Shown here: piece by piece, positions 1 through 10,800 of the stretch | Numbering within the stretch: the stretch's first letter is position 1 | How the letters are laid out: every line of letters begins with the position of its first letter | DNA from: Pelodera strongyloides | Taxonomy: Eukaryota > Nematoda > Chromadorea > Rhabditida > Rhabditidae | NCBI GenBank assembly: GCA_036852015.1 | Contig: JAANDG010000337.1 | Location: forward strand, 1 to 64,000 | Direction: 5' to 3' | DNA: 64,000 nucleotides | Program-made: the position numbers and the translations under genes | Notes under the pieces: generated by a model | What the model saw: only the letters and a program-made list of their open reading frames with translations | Databases searched by the model: none | Told to the model about the DNA's origin: nothing

Positions 1-2413
1 CTCAAGGATATGATGCGTCTCAGAATATGAGTGTCAGGAAGTAACCTTCGGACGTCCTTCGGGGCGCGCCGATCGTTATCTCCGACGACATTCTAAAGTA
101 GACGGGTCTCAAGAATATGCTGCGTCTCAGAATATGAGTGTCAGGAAGTAACCTTCGGACGTCCTTCGGGGCGCGCCGATCGTTATCTCCGACGACATTC
201 TAAAGTAGACCGGCCCTCAAGAATATGAGTGTCAGGAAGTAACCTTCGGACGTTCTTCGGGGCGCGCCGATCGTAATCTCCGACGACATTCTAAAGTAGA
301 CGGGCCTCAAAGTCTCAAGAATATGATGCGTCTCAGAATATGAGTGTCAGGAAGTAACCTTCGGACGTCCTTCGGGGCGCGCCGATCGTTATCTCCGACG
401 ACATTCTAAAGTAGACGGGTCTCAAGAATATGCTGCGTCTCAGAATATGAGTGTCAGGAAGTAACCTTCGGACGTCCTTCGGGGCGCGCCGATCGTTATC
501 TCCGACGACATTCTAAAGTAGACGGGCTTCCAAAGTCTCAAGAATCTATGATGCGTCTCAGAATATGAGTGTCAGGAAGTAAGTAACCTTCGGACGTCCT
601 TCGGGGCGCGCCGATCGTTATCTCCGACGACATTCTAAAGTAGACGGGTCTCAAGGATATGCGGCGTCTCAGAATATGAGTGTCAGGAAGTAACCTTCGG
701 ACGTCCTTCGGGGCGCGCCGATCGTTATCTCCGACGACATTCTAAAGTAGACGGGTCTCAAGAATATGCTGCGTCTCAGAATATGAGTGTCAGGAAGTAA
801 CCTTCGGACGTCCTTCGGGGCGCGCCGATCGTTATCTCCGACGACATTCTAAAGTAGACAGGCTTCAAAGTCTCAAGAATATGATGCGTCTCAGAATATG
901 AGTGTCAGGAAGTAACCTTCGGACGTCCTTCGGGGCGCGCCGATCGTTATCTCCGACGACATTCTAAAGTAGACGGGTCAAAGTCTCAAGGATATGCATG
1001 GCGTCTCAGAATATGAGTGTCAGGAAGTAACCTTCGGACGTCCTTCGGGGCGCGCCGATCGTTATCTCCGACGACATTCTAAAGTAGACGGGTCTCAAGG
1101 ATATGCGGCGTCTCAGAATATGAGTGTCAGGAAGTAACCTTCGGACGTCCTTCGGGGCGCGCCGATCGTTATCTCCGACGACATTCTAAAGTAGACGGGC
1201 CCTCAAGAATATGATGCGTCTCAGAATATGAGTGTCAGGAAGTAACCTTCGGACGTTCTTCGGGGCGCGCCGATCGTAATCTCCGACGACATTCTAAAGT
1301 AGACGGGCCTCAAAGTCTCAAGAATATGATGCGTCTCAGAATATGAGTGTCAGGAAGTAACCTTCGGACGTCCTTCGGGGCGCGCCGATCGTTATCTCCG
1401 ACGACATTCTAAAGTAGACGGGTCTCAAGAATATGATGTGTCTCAGAATATGAGTGTCAGGAAGTAACCTTCGGACGTCCTTCGGGGCGCGCCGATCGTT
1501 ATCTCCGACGACATTCTAAAGTAGACGGGTCTCAAGGATATGCTGCGTCTCAGAATATGAGTGTCAGGAAGTAAGTAACCTTCGGACGTCCTTCGGGGCG
1601 CGCCGATCGTTATCTCCGACGACATTCTAAAGTAGACGGGTCTCAAGAATATGCTGCGTCTCAGAATATGAGTGTCAGGAAGTAACCTTCGGACGTCCTT
1701 CGGGGCGCGCCGATCGTTATCTCCGACGACATTCTAAAGTAGACGGGTCTCAAGAATATGCTGCGTCTCAGAATATGAGTGTCAGGAAGTAACCTTCGGA
1801 CGTCCTTCGGGGCGCGCCGATCGTTATCTCCGACGACATTCTAAAGTAGACGGGTCTCAAGAATATGATGCGTCTCAGAATATGAGTGTCAGGAAGTAAC
1901 CTTCGGACGTCCTTCGGGGCGCGCCGATCGTTATCTCCGACGACATTCTAAAGTAGACGGGTCTCAAGAATATGCTGCGTCTCAGAATATGAGTGTCAGG
2001 AAGTAACCTTCGGACGTCCTTCGGGGCGCGCCGATCGTTATCTCCGACGACATTCTAAAGTAGACGGGCCTCAAAGTCTCAAGAATATGATGCGTCTCAG
2101 AATATGAGTGTCAGGAAGTAACCTTCGGACGTCCTTCGGGGCGCGCCGATCGTTATCTCCGACGACATTCTAAAGTAGACGGGTCTCAAGAATATGCTGC
2201 GTCTCAGAATATGAGTGTCAGGAAGTAACCTTCGGACGTCCTTCGGGGCGCGCCGATCGTTATCTCCGACGACATTCTAAAGTAGACGGGCCTCAAAGTC
2301 TCAAGAATATGATGCGTCTCAGAATATGAGTGTCAGGTGGTAACCTTCGGACGTCCTTCGGGGCGCGCCAATCGTTATCTCCGACGACATTCTAAAGTAG
2401 ACGGGTCTCAAGA
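1..2413. repeat. Satellite array 1 (about 22 units of 100-118 bp)
   Basis: Each unit reads roughly TCTCAGAATATGAGTGTCAG, then GAAGTAACCTTCGGACGTCC, TTCGGGGCGCGCCGATCGTT and ATCTCCGACGACATTC. Units vary in the spacer (TCAAGAATATGATGCG, CTGCG or GGCG). A few carry GAAGTAAGTAACC, and one has TCGTAATC in place of TCGTTATC. The GC-rich core is shared with the 62-bp satellite at 8691-12712 and can fold as TAAC...GTTA closing an arm capped by a CC-TTCG-GG loop. The array continues off the left edge of the window. Short ORFs in it are by-products of the repeat. Confidence 0.95.
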
Positions 2414-2414
2414 A

Positions 2415-2570
2415 TAATAGCATAAGTGATGATCCTTCAGCCTTTTCAGCCCTACATAATATCATGAATAATATCATAAGTGATGATCCTTCAGCATTCA
2501 GCCCTACATAATATCATAAGTGATGATCCTTCAGCATTCAGCCCTACATAATATCATAAGTGATGATGAG
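2415..2570. repeat. Short tandem repeat of about 45 bp
   Basis: Three to four copies of CATAAGTGATGATCCTTCAG followed by CATTCAGCCCTACATAATAT, directly abutting the end of satellite array 1. The first copy is longer by a few bases. No coding potential is seen. Confidence 0.85.
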
Positions 2571-3640
2571 AGCCTGCGTTCCGAAATGATTCATTGGTAT
2601 GTGGAATTCGAGGCATAGGGAAAGGCTATCTGAGCTTATTTTTTTAAGTATACATGTCAGGGCGGGCAATGCGTTTCTTAGAATATGAAGTAAGTAACCT
2701 TCGGGCATCCTTCAACCATGCTAATTTCCTAATCGATGTCGAGAAGATTCTAGCGGTTTGAAACAGATAAGTGAACTTGTTGACACTGCTGCGGTATGTA
2801 AAACAACAATACGAGTATATGTGAGCGCCTATAAAAGTTTCTCTGTAGTTCTCTCTCTCTCTCTCCATCTGCCTTGTCTGATGAATAATAGTAGCAGTGA
2901 ACCCACTAAGAGTCTCTATGCGGTTCTGTCTCCTGTCTGATTTAGGTGAGGAGGCTCACCGTATGGAATGATGGATGCAGTCGTGTCAGCCCCCGTGTCG
3001 TCGAAGACTTCTTCGTCCGTGACGCAGTGATGCTTTCCGCACGTGCCAAGGTTCGCCAGCAATTGTTAATTATATATGTTTCTCCGCAACTAGTAATTTG
3101 CCTCTTATTTCTCTCTTCATTTAGGCTCATGAACTGTTATATACAACTACGGAATTCTTTCTTCTATTTACTGCTCAGGAGGCTCCATGCTCCACGCTTC
3201 TGTGCAATGGTGTGTTTTCATATTACAGTGGGGTACTTTTTGGAAGCTGCCGTATCTTACAGACACATTTTACTCTTTACTTGTAGCTAAGAAACTAATG
3301 GGTTTAGTGTTTCATAATAGCGTATAAGGAACGAATTAGTGATTGTGAATTAGTAGATTGTCATATTAGTCATAATAGCACTAAAATTTAAAATTTCTTT
3401 TACGCTTCAAGCGTGTGCACCTTTTTTCAAGGCAGTTCAAATACAAGGTTTGCTTATGACATGGTCCGCAGAGGTCCTGAGCGCAGACGACGAGTTCAGA
3501 TGACAAATTCTCTCCCTCTCCGTCTCTTCCTCCCTCGTTCTCTCCCCCTCCCTCGCTCTCTCCCTCTTAGCCTCAGGTTACGCGGATGTTTTCGGGCTAG
3601 GACTTCGGGCTAGGATCCTGGGTCATTCATTTCTTGATTG
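2571..3640. other. No firm gene; possible isolated exon near 2946-3048
   Basis: Nothing in this kilobase is secure. The stretch 2946-3048 is more GC-rich than its surroundings, is preceded by TGATTTAG and followed by AAG|GTTCGCC, and is open in frame 1 (VRRLTVWNDGCSRV at its start). No convincing phase-compatible partner exon was found. A CT-rich tract occupies about 3507-3575. Confidence 0.3.
3395..3520 (+). repeat. Dispersed repeat R1, copy 1
   Basis: Recognisable by CTTCAAGCGTGTGCACC, GGTTTGCTTATGACATGG and CCGCAGAGGTCCTGAGC. Two more copies are seen, at 4412-4520 in the same orientation and 48500-48640 inverted. Family unknown; no terminal repeats were identified. Confidence 0.7.
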
Positions 3641-3699
3641 ATTTCAGAAAGTAACGCCACAGTGCACTTCGCCGGTTGGTTGGAATTCACATACGCTCT

Positions 3700-3825
3700 A
3701 TGACGGAAAAGAAATCCAAATGGTATCCCAAGCCTATGTACAATCGCCAGAGCTGTGGATGTGGATGCTTTGAAAAGGACGTATGCCACGTGGGAAAATG
3801 TGACCGATTCGAGACCGCGCTCAAG
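3700..3825 (+). CDS. Doubtful Cys-rich exon
   Basis: An ATG at 3700 opens 42 codons ending at a good donor, AAG|GTGATT. The peptide contains a cysteine cluster, CGCGCFEKDVCHVGKC, at about residues 19-34. The competing frame from the upstream acceptor (TGATTTCAG at about 3648) stops at 3768. No downstream exon in phase was found before the dUTPase gene, so this may be a relic exon or chance. Confidence 0.22.
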
Positions 3826-3866
3826 GTGATTAGTATTCTTTACTAAAGTTTCTTTTCGTTATTATA

Positions 3867-4016
3867 TTAAAGCGAAATAACAAACGCATTGCGTACCTGC
3901 TTTCTTATGCAACATGCAAATGATCAAAAAATAGACCCCAATTAGACTTTGCATAACTGCATAAGAATGCAGATATCTGAGATGCGTTTCAAAAACTGAC
4001 TGCTATTTCGCTTTAA
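3867..4016. repeat. MITE of the TTAAAGCGAAAT family
   Basis: Begins TTAAAGCGAAATAAC and ends GCTATTTCGCTTTAA. The interior has TTATGCAACATGCAAATGA and TGCATAAGAATGC, as in all members. About 150 bp and AT-rich inside; no ORF. The family recurs at least 18 times between 24 kb and 63 kb. Confidence 0.85.
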
Positions 4017-4411
4017 CCATCACAACTTTCACCAAGTTCAGTGAACAATAACTTGTGTGGGTGACGTTTGTTGTTTGTTTTTAGTAAGCGGAAGTTGTGT
4101 CAGCCCCCTTTATGCCTTTTACACGTGACATACCCTTTTGTAAGTTACAAGTATACGTTTTTAGTTTATGCTACAATCCGATGCTGTATAGTCCACTTTG
4201 TGCTCGAAGGATGGACGATTTATGCTTGGCTAGTCAGGGAATGTCATTGATTTTAAATACTGGCTGTTCTTTCCCTTAGCCGTTCTATCATATGTAATAA
4301 ATGAGGAAATAAAGATTATGTTCACGGTATTTTGTGTATTTTTGGTTTGTCGTTGAACATATTTCGGAAAATTAAGACAATTGAAGGCTTGAAGGTGATA
4401 AAAAAATTATG

Positions 4412-4520
4412 CTTCAAGCGCGTGCACCTTTATTCAAGGGTGTAAATACTTATTCAATGTTTGCTTATGACATGTCCCGCAGAGGTCCTGAGCAGTAGAC
4501 GACGAGTTCCAAATGACAAC
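4412..4520 (+). repeat. Dispersed repeat R1, copy 2
   Basis: Carries CTTCAAGCGCGTGCACC, TTTGCTTATGACATG and CCGCAGAGGTCCTGAGC, matching the copy at 3395 with small indels. Confidence 0.7.
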
Positions 4521-4590
4521 GTGTCATACTGTATGCAGAATATCAATCAGTACACATCCGGAATCACCATTAAACTTTCGCGTTAGAAAA

Positions 4591-4826
4591 TTAAGGGCGC
4601 GTTTAAGATGGGCGAAAGAAAGAAAAAAATAGGTTTTCGGCCGTTCAGGTTGGGCGAAAAGAAAACTTTTGAAAGACAATGCAAAAACAAGAGACGCAGA
4701 CAAAACCCGAAAAAAATTACTGTATTTTTTCATTTTTCCTTAGTATTAAAACTTTTCTTTTCGGCCAACCTGAACGGCCGAAAACTCATTTTTTTCTTTC
4801 TTTCGGCCATCTTAAACGCGCCCTAA
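4591..4826. repeat. Palindromic MITE, 236 bp
   Basis: Starts TTAAGGGCGCGTTTAAGATG and ends CATCTTAAACGCGCCCTAA. The internal arms continue with GGCCGTTCAGGTTGG and CCAACCTGAACGGCC, so most of the element is a hairpin around an A- and T-rich centre. Confidence 0.9.
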
Positions 4827-5135
4827 CGGAGTTATATTACCACGCAGTTCTAGATTTGTCAGTTTTCGAGCTTTCGCACACAATTTTTACCTGAAATAAC
4901 AGGCTTTTCTAATTTTCAAGTCAATTAATTTAAAATTAGTTCGTTATATAAATGAACAACAGTGCCAGAAAAACCACAACAACCTTTCAAGAACCAGAGA
5001 TCATTACATTTATACGGTATAACCTATAACCTGTATAACATCGAAAAAAAATCGTATGAAACTCGCAGAATTCAATGTGCATTCACAAGACTACAAGAGA
5101 GATCAAAAACTAACCGGTGGGTGGTAAAACATCGT

Positions 5136-5432
5136 TGAACCCATTATGAGAAAACTATCGGGTAATATCGAAACTATAAGAAACTTAATACGTAAAAGGG
5201 GACAGTGTTTCAAAGTTAAAACGATGAATGAGTATGTGGTAGAGTTGCCATAATACAAACTGTTAAAATGTGCGAAACTGGTCAAACCCATTACAAGAAA
5301 ACTATCGGGTAAAATCGAAAATATAAGAAACTTAATACGTAAAAGGGGACAGTGTTTCAAAGCTTAAACATTAAAACATTGAATGATTGTGTGGAGGAGT
5401 TGTCATATTAGAAACTATTAAAATGTGCTAAA
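5136..5432. repeat. Tandem duplication, period 147 bp, two copies
   Basis: Copies begin at 5136 and 5283 with CCATTA, GAAAACTATCGGGTAA and TAAGAAACTTAATACGTAAA. They diverge by scattered substitutions. No gene is supported; the rest of 4830-5700 shows nothing recognisable. Confidence 0.85.
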
Positions 5433-5708
5433 GCTACCAATAGAGAACCGCAATAAAATACGAAAAAAGGAGTATACATAACATACACACGCAATAAACC
5501 AGAGTGGAAATGAAATGCATAGGAGATACATGTTGGGTTTGCGCGTAGTTTGGAACTCATGAGCGGAAGCACCTCATTTACTTGAATCACAAATCAAATG
5601 TATCCGAATTCGTTTCAAAACCACGCGTCACACCGCTTTAAAACAAAGATGATAAAGTGAAACAGTGATAAAGATGTTAAAGTGAAACTAATCTCAATCG
5701 TTATTCTC

Positions 5709-6993
5709 TTATTTTCCAGTGGATCCGAATCCTCCAGCGCCGCGGTCAGTATCCGTAAGAGAGTCCACCTCAACGTATCTGGTGTGAGCGATACGTTCGC
5801 AGATAAATTGTGCGATACGGTCGCCCTTCTTCACCTGAAAAGTGGTTCTCATTTAGTTTATATGGCTCGCTATCGCTATGTATACTAAAGTCCAGTATCT
5901 ATATTGGATAGATGTGGTATTACGCGAGGTTTATGAAGCCGTGGAGGGTCTACTGAAAAGTGAAGTCATATAAAATAATAAAATGCAGTCAGTGTACGCT
6001 TCACGCTTCAGAAATCACGTGCAATACCGTATACCGTTTTAGAGACATGAACCCAGCACACCTTCGATCAATCAATGCATATACATTTTGAAAACTTTTC
6101 AGTGTTTTGTATGGCAGAGCTTATGTGCAGTCAGATGTTATAAGCTGCAAGTTGCACACTACAATAGTTCATACCTGGAAATCAGCATCGTTGAAGTTGA
6201 AGAGCAGGACCTTGAGCTCGCCACGGTAGTCGCTATCCACAACACCCGCGCCGACATCGATAAAGTGCTTGGCAGCCAGGCCGGACCGAGGCGCAACACG
6301 TCCATAGTAGCCATACGGAAGTTCGACTTGGATTCCGGTCGATACGCAATATTTACCTAAAGGTACAACTGAAATTAGTGAATGGATAAACGCTAAGGCG
6401 ATAAATTATTGGGTCTTAATTAGCACAGCCTAATTAATCACGTCTGCCCTCAGATATTAGGTACTTTGGCACACCAACAACGCACAGACAGACATGAGAA
6501 ACGGAAAAGGGACGCAAGCACAAAGCACCGTGTCACAAACAAACTGTACTGTTAAGTTAACACGATAAATTTAAGTTCCACCTTTTGCTGGGACAATGCA
6601 ATCTTCAGCGCTATAAAGATCAGCTCCCGCAGCACATGCTGATCCGGAAGTTGGCGTGTGAGCATCAGAATTGAGCTTGGCAAATCGAATCGTCACCTGA
6701 CAATAGAGAGTCAGTCATTTAAATTAAACTAGACTCGTATGGAGGAGCAATAAACTTTTTGGTAGACTCTTTACTATGGAATCATTAATAGTATGTGATT
6801 TCAATAAAAAGTTAACTCGTAGCTAGCAGAACATTTTTTTTATTTCCAAGTGGTAATTCAAGTAGTTCAAGTGTAGAAAAGAAATGCGAACCTCATCCTC
6901 CACTAGAACCTTGGCCTTCTTGATTACCGGGCAATTGACTTCCTCCGTGGGAACATTCTCGCAGTTTGATTGCTCAGACAAGGCCACAGACAT
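5709..6993 (-). CDS. dut-1: dUTP diphosphatase (dUTPase), complete, 4 exons
   Basis: Hydrolyses dUTP to dUMP and pyrophosphate, which supplies dUMP for dTMP synthesis and keeps uracil out of DNA. It normally acts as a trimer. Exons on the minus strand are 6993-6892, 6696-6582, 6356-6175 and 5834-5709; phases join cleanly to 174 aa. All five family motifs are present: [10 protein letters not shown] (about residue 57), PRSGLA (95), [11 protein letters not shown] (111), KGDRIAQ (136) and the C-terminal lid [11 protein letters not shown] (164-174). Length and motif set match single-domain eukaryotic dUTPases, with a short N-terminal extension and no obvious mitochondrial presequence. An acceptor-like TAATTTAG lies 15 nt upstream of the ATG, with another minus-strand gene about 0.4 kb further upstream, so trans-splicing from an operon is plausible but inferred. 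Confidence 0.96.
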
Positions 6994-7000
6994 CTTGAGA

Positions 7001-7020
7001 CAGTGTTTCTAAATTACACG
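7001..7020 (-). promoter_or_regulatory. Putative trans-splice acceptor of the dUTPase gene
   Basis: On the minus strand CGTGTAATTTAG is followed by a 15-nt leader and the dUTPase ATG at 6993. No cis donor giving a coding upstream exon was found, so a spliced-leader acceptor is the simplest reading. Confidence 0.5.
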
Positions 7021-7396
7021 TTTAACAAAACAATGGTAAAGACGCCTCTTCGGAAAAAAAGAGTTGAGCAAAGCTTCTAGAGAATAGAGTGCGTTTTGTG
7101 GAAATACAGTAACTATAGTAAGACGATAAAAAGAACGGCAAGCCAGACATAAACGAGAAGAGGGGACAGCGAATATAATTTTTAAATGTCATTTTCCCGC
7201 GCGGGAGTGAGAGAGATGCAGCAAATCAGGAGGTGCAGAGAAATTTCGCGCGCGCATACGAATAATCAAAAGAAAATGTGCAATTGTACTGTAGGATAGT
7301 GCATGTACACGACTGCCTACAATCCACAGAAAAATGCGAGAGAGTACACGAATGTACAAAGCACGAAAAGTAGTCTAATAAGTATTAAATAACAGC

Positions 7397-7821
7397 TTAA
7401 ATAACAGAATTTCGGGAATGCATCAAACCCGGATCTAAACAACGAGATTTGTGCATTGAAAACTGAGAAAACTCACACTGCACAAGTGTGGACCTGGTTT
7501 TGTCGTTCGCAAACGTGAGGATAGGATACAAACGTGATCCAGTCCTACAAATGTGTACAGCACCAGCGGGGTCTCTCTTATCTTTCCCTTTCTTTCCGAA
7601 CAACTCCAAACTTCGTTCCATAAATGGATTGTGTCGTTCACCTGAACACTGCTTTAAATTAAAGGCTAATAACAATCCTAAGCTTTTTGTACATCATAAA
7701 CAACCAAAGTGGCGCAGTGGCAAGCTTTTCTTATTATTGCTCAAAGCAACAATAGGTAAGGTAACATATATTGATTTTCTTTCTCATCGTAAATCCTAAT
7801 TTGGTTGCTGTCAATGAGTAA

Positions 7822-7856
<35 letters not shown>

Positions 7857-10800
7857 AAAAAAACCTACATGGTTTCCAAGTACAAAAGTCCACTCCGGGT
7901 TGAACGTAAATTTGCCAGTAAAATCCAAACACGTCAATCTAAATACAGTTGCTCAGGAATTTACTAAAGTAAGTCCAAGAAGAACAAAAAAAAACGACTG
8001 TGTATCTTAGTATTGGGCAACCTTAACACACCTTGCACGTAGACATATCGTTGAATCGTTTGAGAGCGAATCCGAAAAATCCGAATACTTCGAGAGGCAG
8101 TCACTTGAGCACCACTTGAACAAACACTCCTGCAACACAAAACTGCTTGTCTCTTTGCACAACAATTATAATATCCCTCCATTGTGAACAACAAAAATTA
8201 AAGTGAACAAAATCCAACCAGATGGTGTGTTTCATTCTCGATTTGTTCGAAGTTGGTGTACGGTTCAAAACAGTTGGTGCACACTTTGGGGGTATCGTCC
8301 AATTCCTAGCCCACTGCACCATTTGCGCTTGGGCGGCTAAAAATATCATCAATGACATAAGGTCAACGACAAGCTAAATATATGACGGTCTTTTACATGC
8401 GGGATGCTGCATACTTTTCTTCTTTCGAAATCCTGAAGATGGCCAAAGTTTTCGATACGCGTTTATGCAAACTACTCTTAGTTAGAGGGTCTGACTTGTA
8501 GATACGTAAAAGGTAAAGACGTGCAGACATACGATGAAGAAACAGCACATTGACCGTGAAGAAAACAGCTCATTGACCATGAAGAAAACAGCTCATTGAC
8601 AGTCGAACATCGAGATTGTATCCACTTCTAAAATTAGACAAACAACAGAAACAAGGAATCTATACACTTCGGTAGGCAGGCCTTCCTGAGACTGTCTAGG
8701 AGCTAACCGTCGGACGTCCTTTCGGGACGCGCTGATGGTTAGCGCCGAGACATGACTGTCTAGGAGCTAACCGTCGGACGTCCTTTCGGGACGCGCTGAT
8801 GGTTAGCGCCGAGACATGACTGTCTAGGAGCTAACCGTCGGACGTCTTTCGGGACGCGCCGATGGATAGCGCCGAGACAAGACTGTCTAGGAGCTAACCG
8901 TCGGACGTCCTTCGGGACGCGCCGATGGTTAGCGTCGAGACATGACTGTCTAGGAGCTAACCGTCGGACGTCCTTCGGAACGCGCCGATGGTTAGCGCCG
9001 AGACATGACTGTCTAGGAGCTAACCGTCGGACGTCCTTCGGGACGCGCCGATGGTTAGCGCCGAGACATGACTGTCTAGGAGCTAACCGTCGGACGTCCT
9101 TCGGGACGCGCCTATGGTTAGCACCGAGACATGACTGTCTAGGACCTAACCGTCGGACGTCCTTCGGGACGCGCCGATGGTTAGCGCCGAGTCATGACTG
9201 TCTAGGAGCTAACCGTCGGACGTCCTTCGGGACGCGCGGATGGTTAGCGCCGAGTCATGACTGTCTAGGAGCTAACCGTCGGACGTCCTTCGGGACGCGC
9301 CGATGGTTAGCGTCGAGACACGACTGTCTAGGAGCTAACCGTCGGACGTCCTTGGGGACGCGCCGATGGTTAGCGCCGAGACATGACTGTCTAGGAGCTA
9401 ACCGTCGGACGTCCTTCGGGACGCGCCGATGGTTAGCGTCGAGACACGACTGTCTAGGAGCTAACCATCGGCCCGCCCGAAGGACGTGCGACGGTTAGCT
9501 CCTTGACAGCCATGTCTCGGCGCTAACCATCGGCGCGCCCCGAAGGAACGTACGACGGTTAGCTCCTTGACAGCCATGTCTCGGCGCTAACCATCGGCGC
9601 GCCCCGAAGGACGTACGACGGTTAGCTCCTTGACAGCCATGTCTCGGCGCTAACCATCGGCGCGCCCCGAAGGACGTACGACAGTTAGCTCCTTGACAGC
9701 CATGTCTCGGCGCTAACCATCGGCGCGCCCCGAAGGACGTACGACGGTTAGCTCCTTATATAATGGTTTATTTAGAAACGCATACAGAGATAAAATGAAA
9801 TGCATAGAGCAACGTATGGGTAAACCGAATCCACTAGAGTAAAGGGTTCAAGTCCTTCACTACTTACAGGGATCATTCGCATGTGTGTATCGGCCGCGTG
9901 CGGTTGCACTCTCCGCGTCTCACACCAACATGTCCCATACCATCGATTCAACTATCACACCTATCTCCCGACCAGATAATTCTATTCGCCAAATCATTCA
10001 ATCAACTATCGCCGAACTATCCACTGAATTGAAGACATTTATTCGTGAAGAAATCTCTGAATCTTTTCACCGATACGAAATCAAGGACCAATTTGTCGTC
10101 TTGAACTTGGAGGAAAACGAACGGGTGAGTATTGAGTTTGATATTATATCCAAAATCATGTCTCTTGCAAAGTACTCACCCGGTTCGTTTAATATTATCG
10201 GCCGCATTGGCAATCCAAAGTCTACCACTCGGCCTATTCTTTGTTCAATGAATGCCTGTTTTCGCTTGCCCTATTTTAAGGATCTTGCTCAAAAGCTGAA
10301 GAACACTCCTGATCTGGCTCATCTGAATGTACGCCGTGCCGAGACGCCCAAACAGCGTCGTGAAGGCTTCATTCGCCGCCAAGAAGCTCGACAGCGTGAT
10401 CAAACTACAGACGAACCAATGACGTCATCGCCCCCTTCGACCCCACAAGCAATTGAAGAACCCCGCGAGACACAAACCGAACAATTGTCACCCACACCCC
10501 AATTGCCCCAAACTCCCCGCGAGCTAGCTGAGGCAGATGAATTGTCCATATGTGAGCAGTACGGGATTACCCTCATGCAGAAAAAACATTGTGATAGGGT
10601 AGCCAAAGTTATGGCCAAGAAAAACAATCCGGTGGCAGAATTAAATGTGAGACATATGCTGTATAAGACTGGTCTAAGTCAACCTAAGTCGAATTAAATT
10701 AAATAAATTATGCATTTTGCTCAAGTTTATCTTTGTTTTCTGTAGTATATGTATTCATCCCTGTAAGTAGTGAAGGACTTGAACCCTTTACTCTAGTGGA

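Noticed and set aside
2942..3130. Minus-strand coding reading of 2946-3060 (GKHHCVTDEEVFDD)
   Set aside because: Composition is attractive, but there is no upstream splice acceptor on that strand; the plus strand has better splice-like borders.
7701..7745. tRNA-like GTGGCGCAGTGGCAAGC
   Set aside because: Resembles box A only; no box B follows at the right distance, and it lies in an intron of the minus-strand gene.
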